From SFTH01 sp963643985 (lineage in GTDB: Bacteria > Bacillota > Clostridia > Christensenellales > Aristaeellaceae), in the NCBI GenBank assembly GCA_963643985.1, contig CAVINP010000122.1:1-5528 (forward strand): a DNA stretch of 5,528 nt, given 5' to 3'. This document shows positions 5,383-5,528 of the stretch, piece by piece (within the stretch, counting starts at the first letter, position 1; each line of letters begins with the position of its first letter). Below the pieces are notes generated by a model. That model was not told the origin of the DNA. It worked only from the letters and a program-made list of their open reading frames with translations, and did no database searches. The position numbers and the translations under genes were made by a program.

Positions 5383-5528
5383 ATGATATCACTCCGTATT
5401 ATTCTTTTGATGAACCCCTCCCCCTTCGGATGCGTCAGGGGATTCCGTTCGCAAATCCGAAAGGAGGATTCTTAGGATACACTGATTAAATGAGGTGGTA
5501 AGCTGAGCAGTGAATTTCGTAACAGCAG
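5383..5528 (-). other. Upstream region of tyrS with a hairpin; no T-box seen
   Basis: The strand-neutral hairpin pairs CCTCC (5417-5421) with GGAGG (5463-5467) and TTCGGAT (5425-5431) with ATCCGAA (5455-5461), split by a small internal loop. In the tyrS transcript it would sit about 35-85 bases before the start. I find no T-box consensus (AGGGTGGNACCGCG) and no T tract on the minus strand. Only weak promoter-like hexamers are present. A minus frame from 5526 stays open to TGA at 5391-5389, overlapping the tyrS ribosome site, and might be the end of an upstream gene; its 45 residues are not recognisable. A plus-strand GTG at 5510 after GAGGTGG is also possible but too short to judge. Confidence 0.4.

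Noticed and set aside
5490..5501. Tiny plus-strand reading frame ATG AGG TGG TAA as a possible leader peptide
   Set aside because: Three codons with no ribosome site at proper distance; chance is sufficient explanation.
5491..5528. Plus-strand GAGGTGGTAAGC as a T-box-like element
   Set aside because: Only the GGTGG core matches; the ACCGCG part and a terminator are absent within the window.

Overview
The window looks like chromosomal DNA of a low-abundance or uncultured member of the Clostridia (Firmicutes). I infer this from sigma-A-type promoters with TTGACA/TATAAT hexamers, strong GGAGG-type ribosome sites, moderately high GC coding sequence, a fused amino-acid ABC transporter protein of a style common in gut Clostridia, a SleB-like wall hydrolase and a B. 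subtilis-like tRNA set. A run of 10 Ns at 4047-4056 shows that it is a draft scaffold or metagenome assembly. Species cannot be named from the sequence.

Layout. (1) Positions 1-138, minus strand: the first 46 codons of a membrane-anchored protein that runs off the left edge. Its start codon is damaged or non-standard. (2) 246-3060, plus strand: a self-contained two-gene importer operon. It has an extended -10 promoter, then a 525-residue protein joining a solute-binding part to a permease, then an overlapping ATPase gene (ATGA overlap) carrying an extra C-terminal domain of about 110 residues, and a terminator-like hairpin. The two polypeptides together supply every part of a polar amino-acid-type ABC importer. 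(3) 3086-3527, plus strand: a consensus promoter, four tRNA genes (Pro-TGG, Glu-TTC, a CAT-anticodon tRNA, Asp-GTC) and a strong intrinsic terminator. (4) 3599-4108, plus strand: a promoter overlapped by a large inverted repeat, then a small secreted SleB/CwlJ-type wall hydrolase interrupted by the N gap. (5) 4104-4141: an 18-bp perfect hairpin serving as a bidirectional terminator between convergent genes. (6) 4150-5382, minus strand: a complete tyrosyl-tRNA synthetase gene. (7) 5383-5528: the tyrS upstream region, with a hairpin but no recognisable T-box leader.

Most notable points. The binding part of the transporter has its lobes in the order lobe 2 then lobe 1, as in a circular permutation. 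The ATPase has a C-terminal domain that resembles a degenerate RsbW-type (GHKL) fold. An inverted repeat at the hydrolase promoter would hide the ribosome site only in transcripts that read through from upstream. The N gap is probably an assembly artefact: the flanks share a 12-base near-overlap, and collapsing it restores the reading frame. I saw no CRISPR array, insertion sequence or phage gene, and no wholly new multi-gene system.
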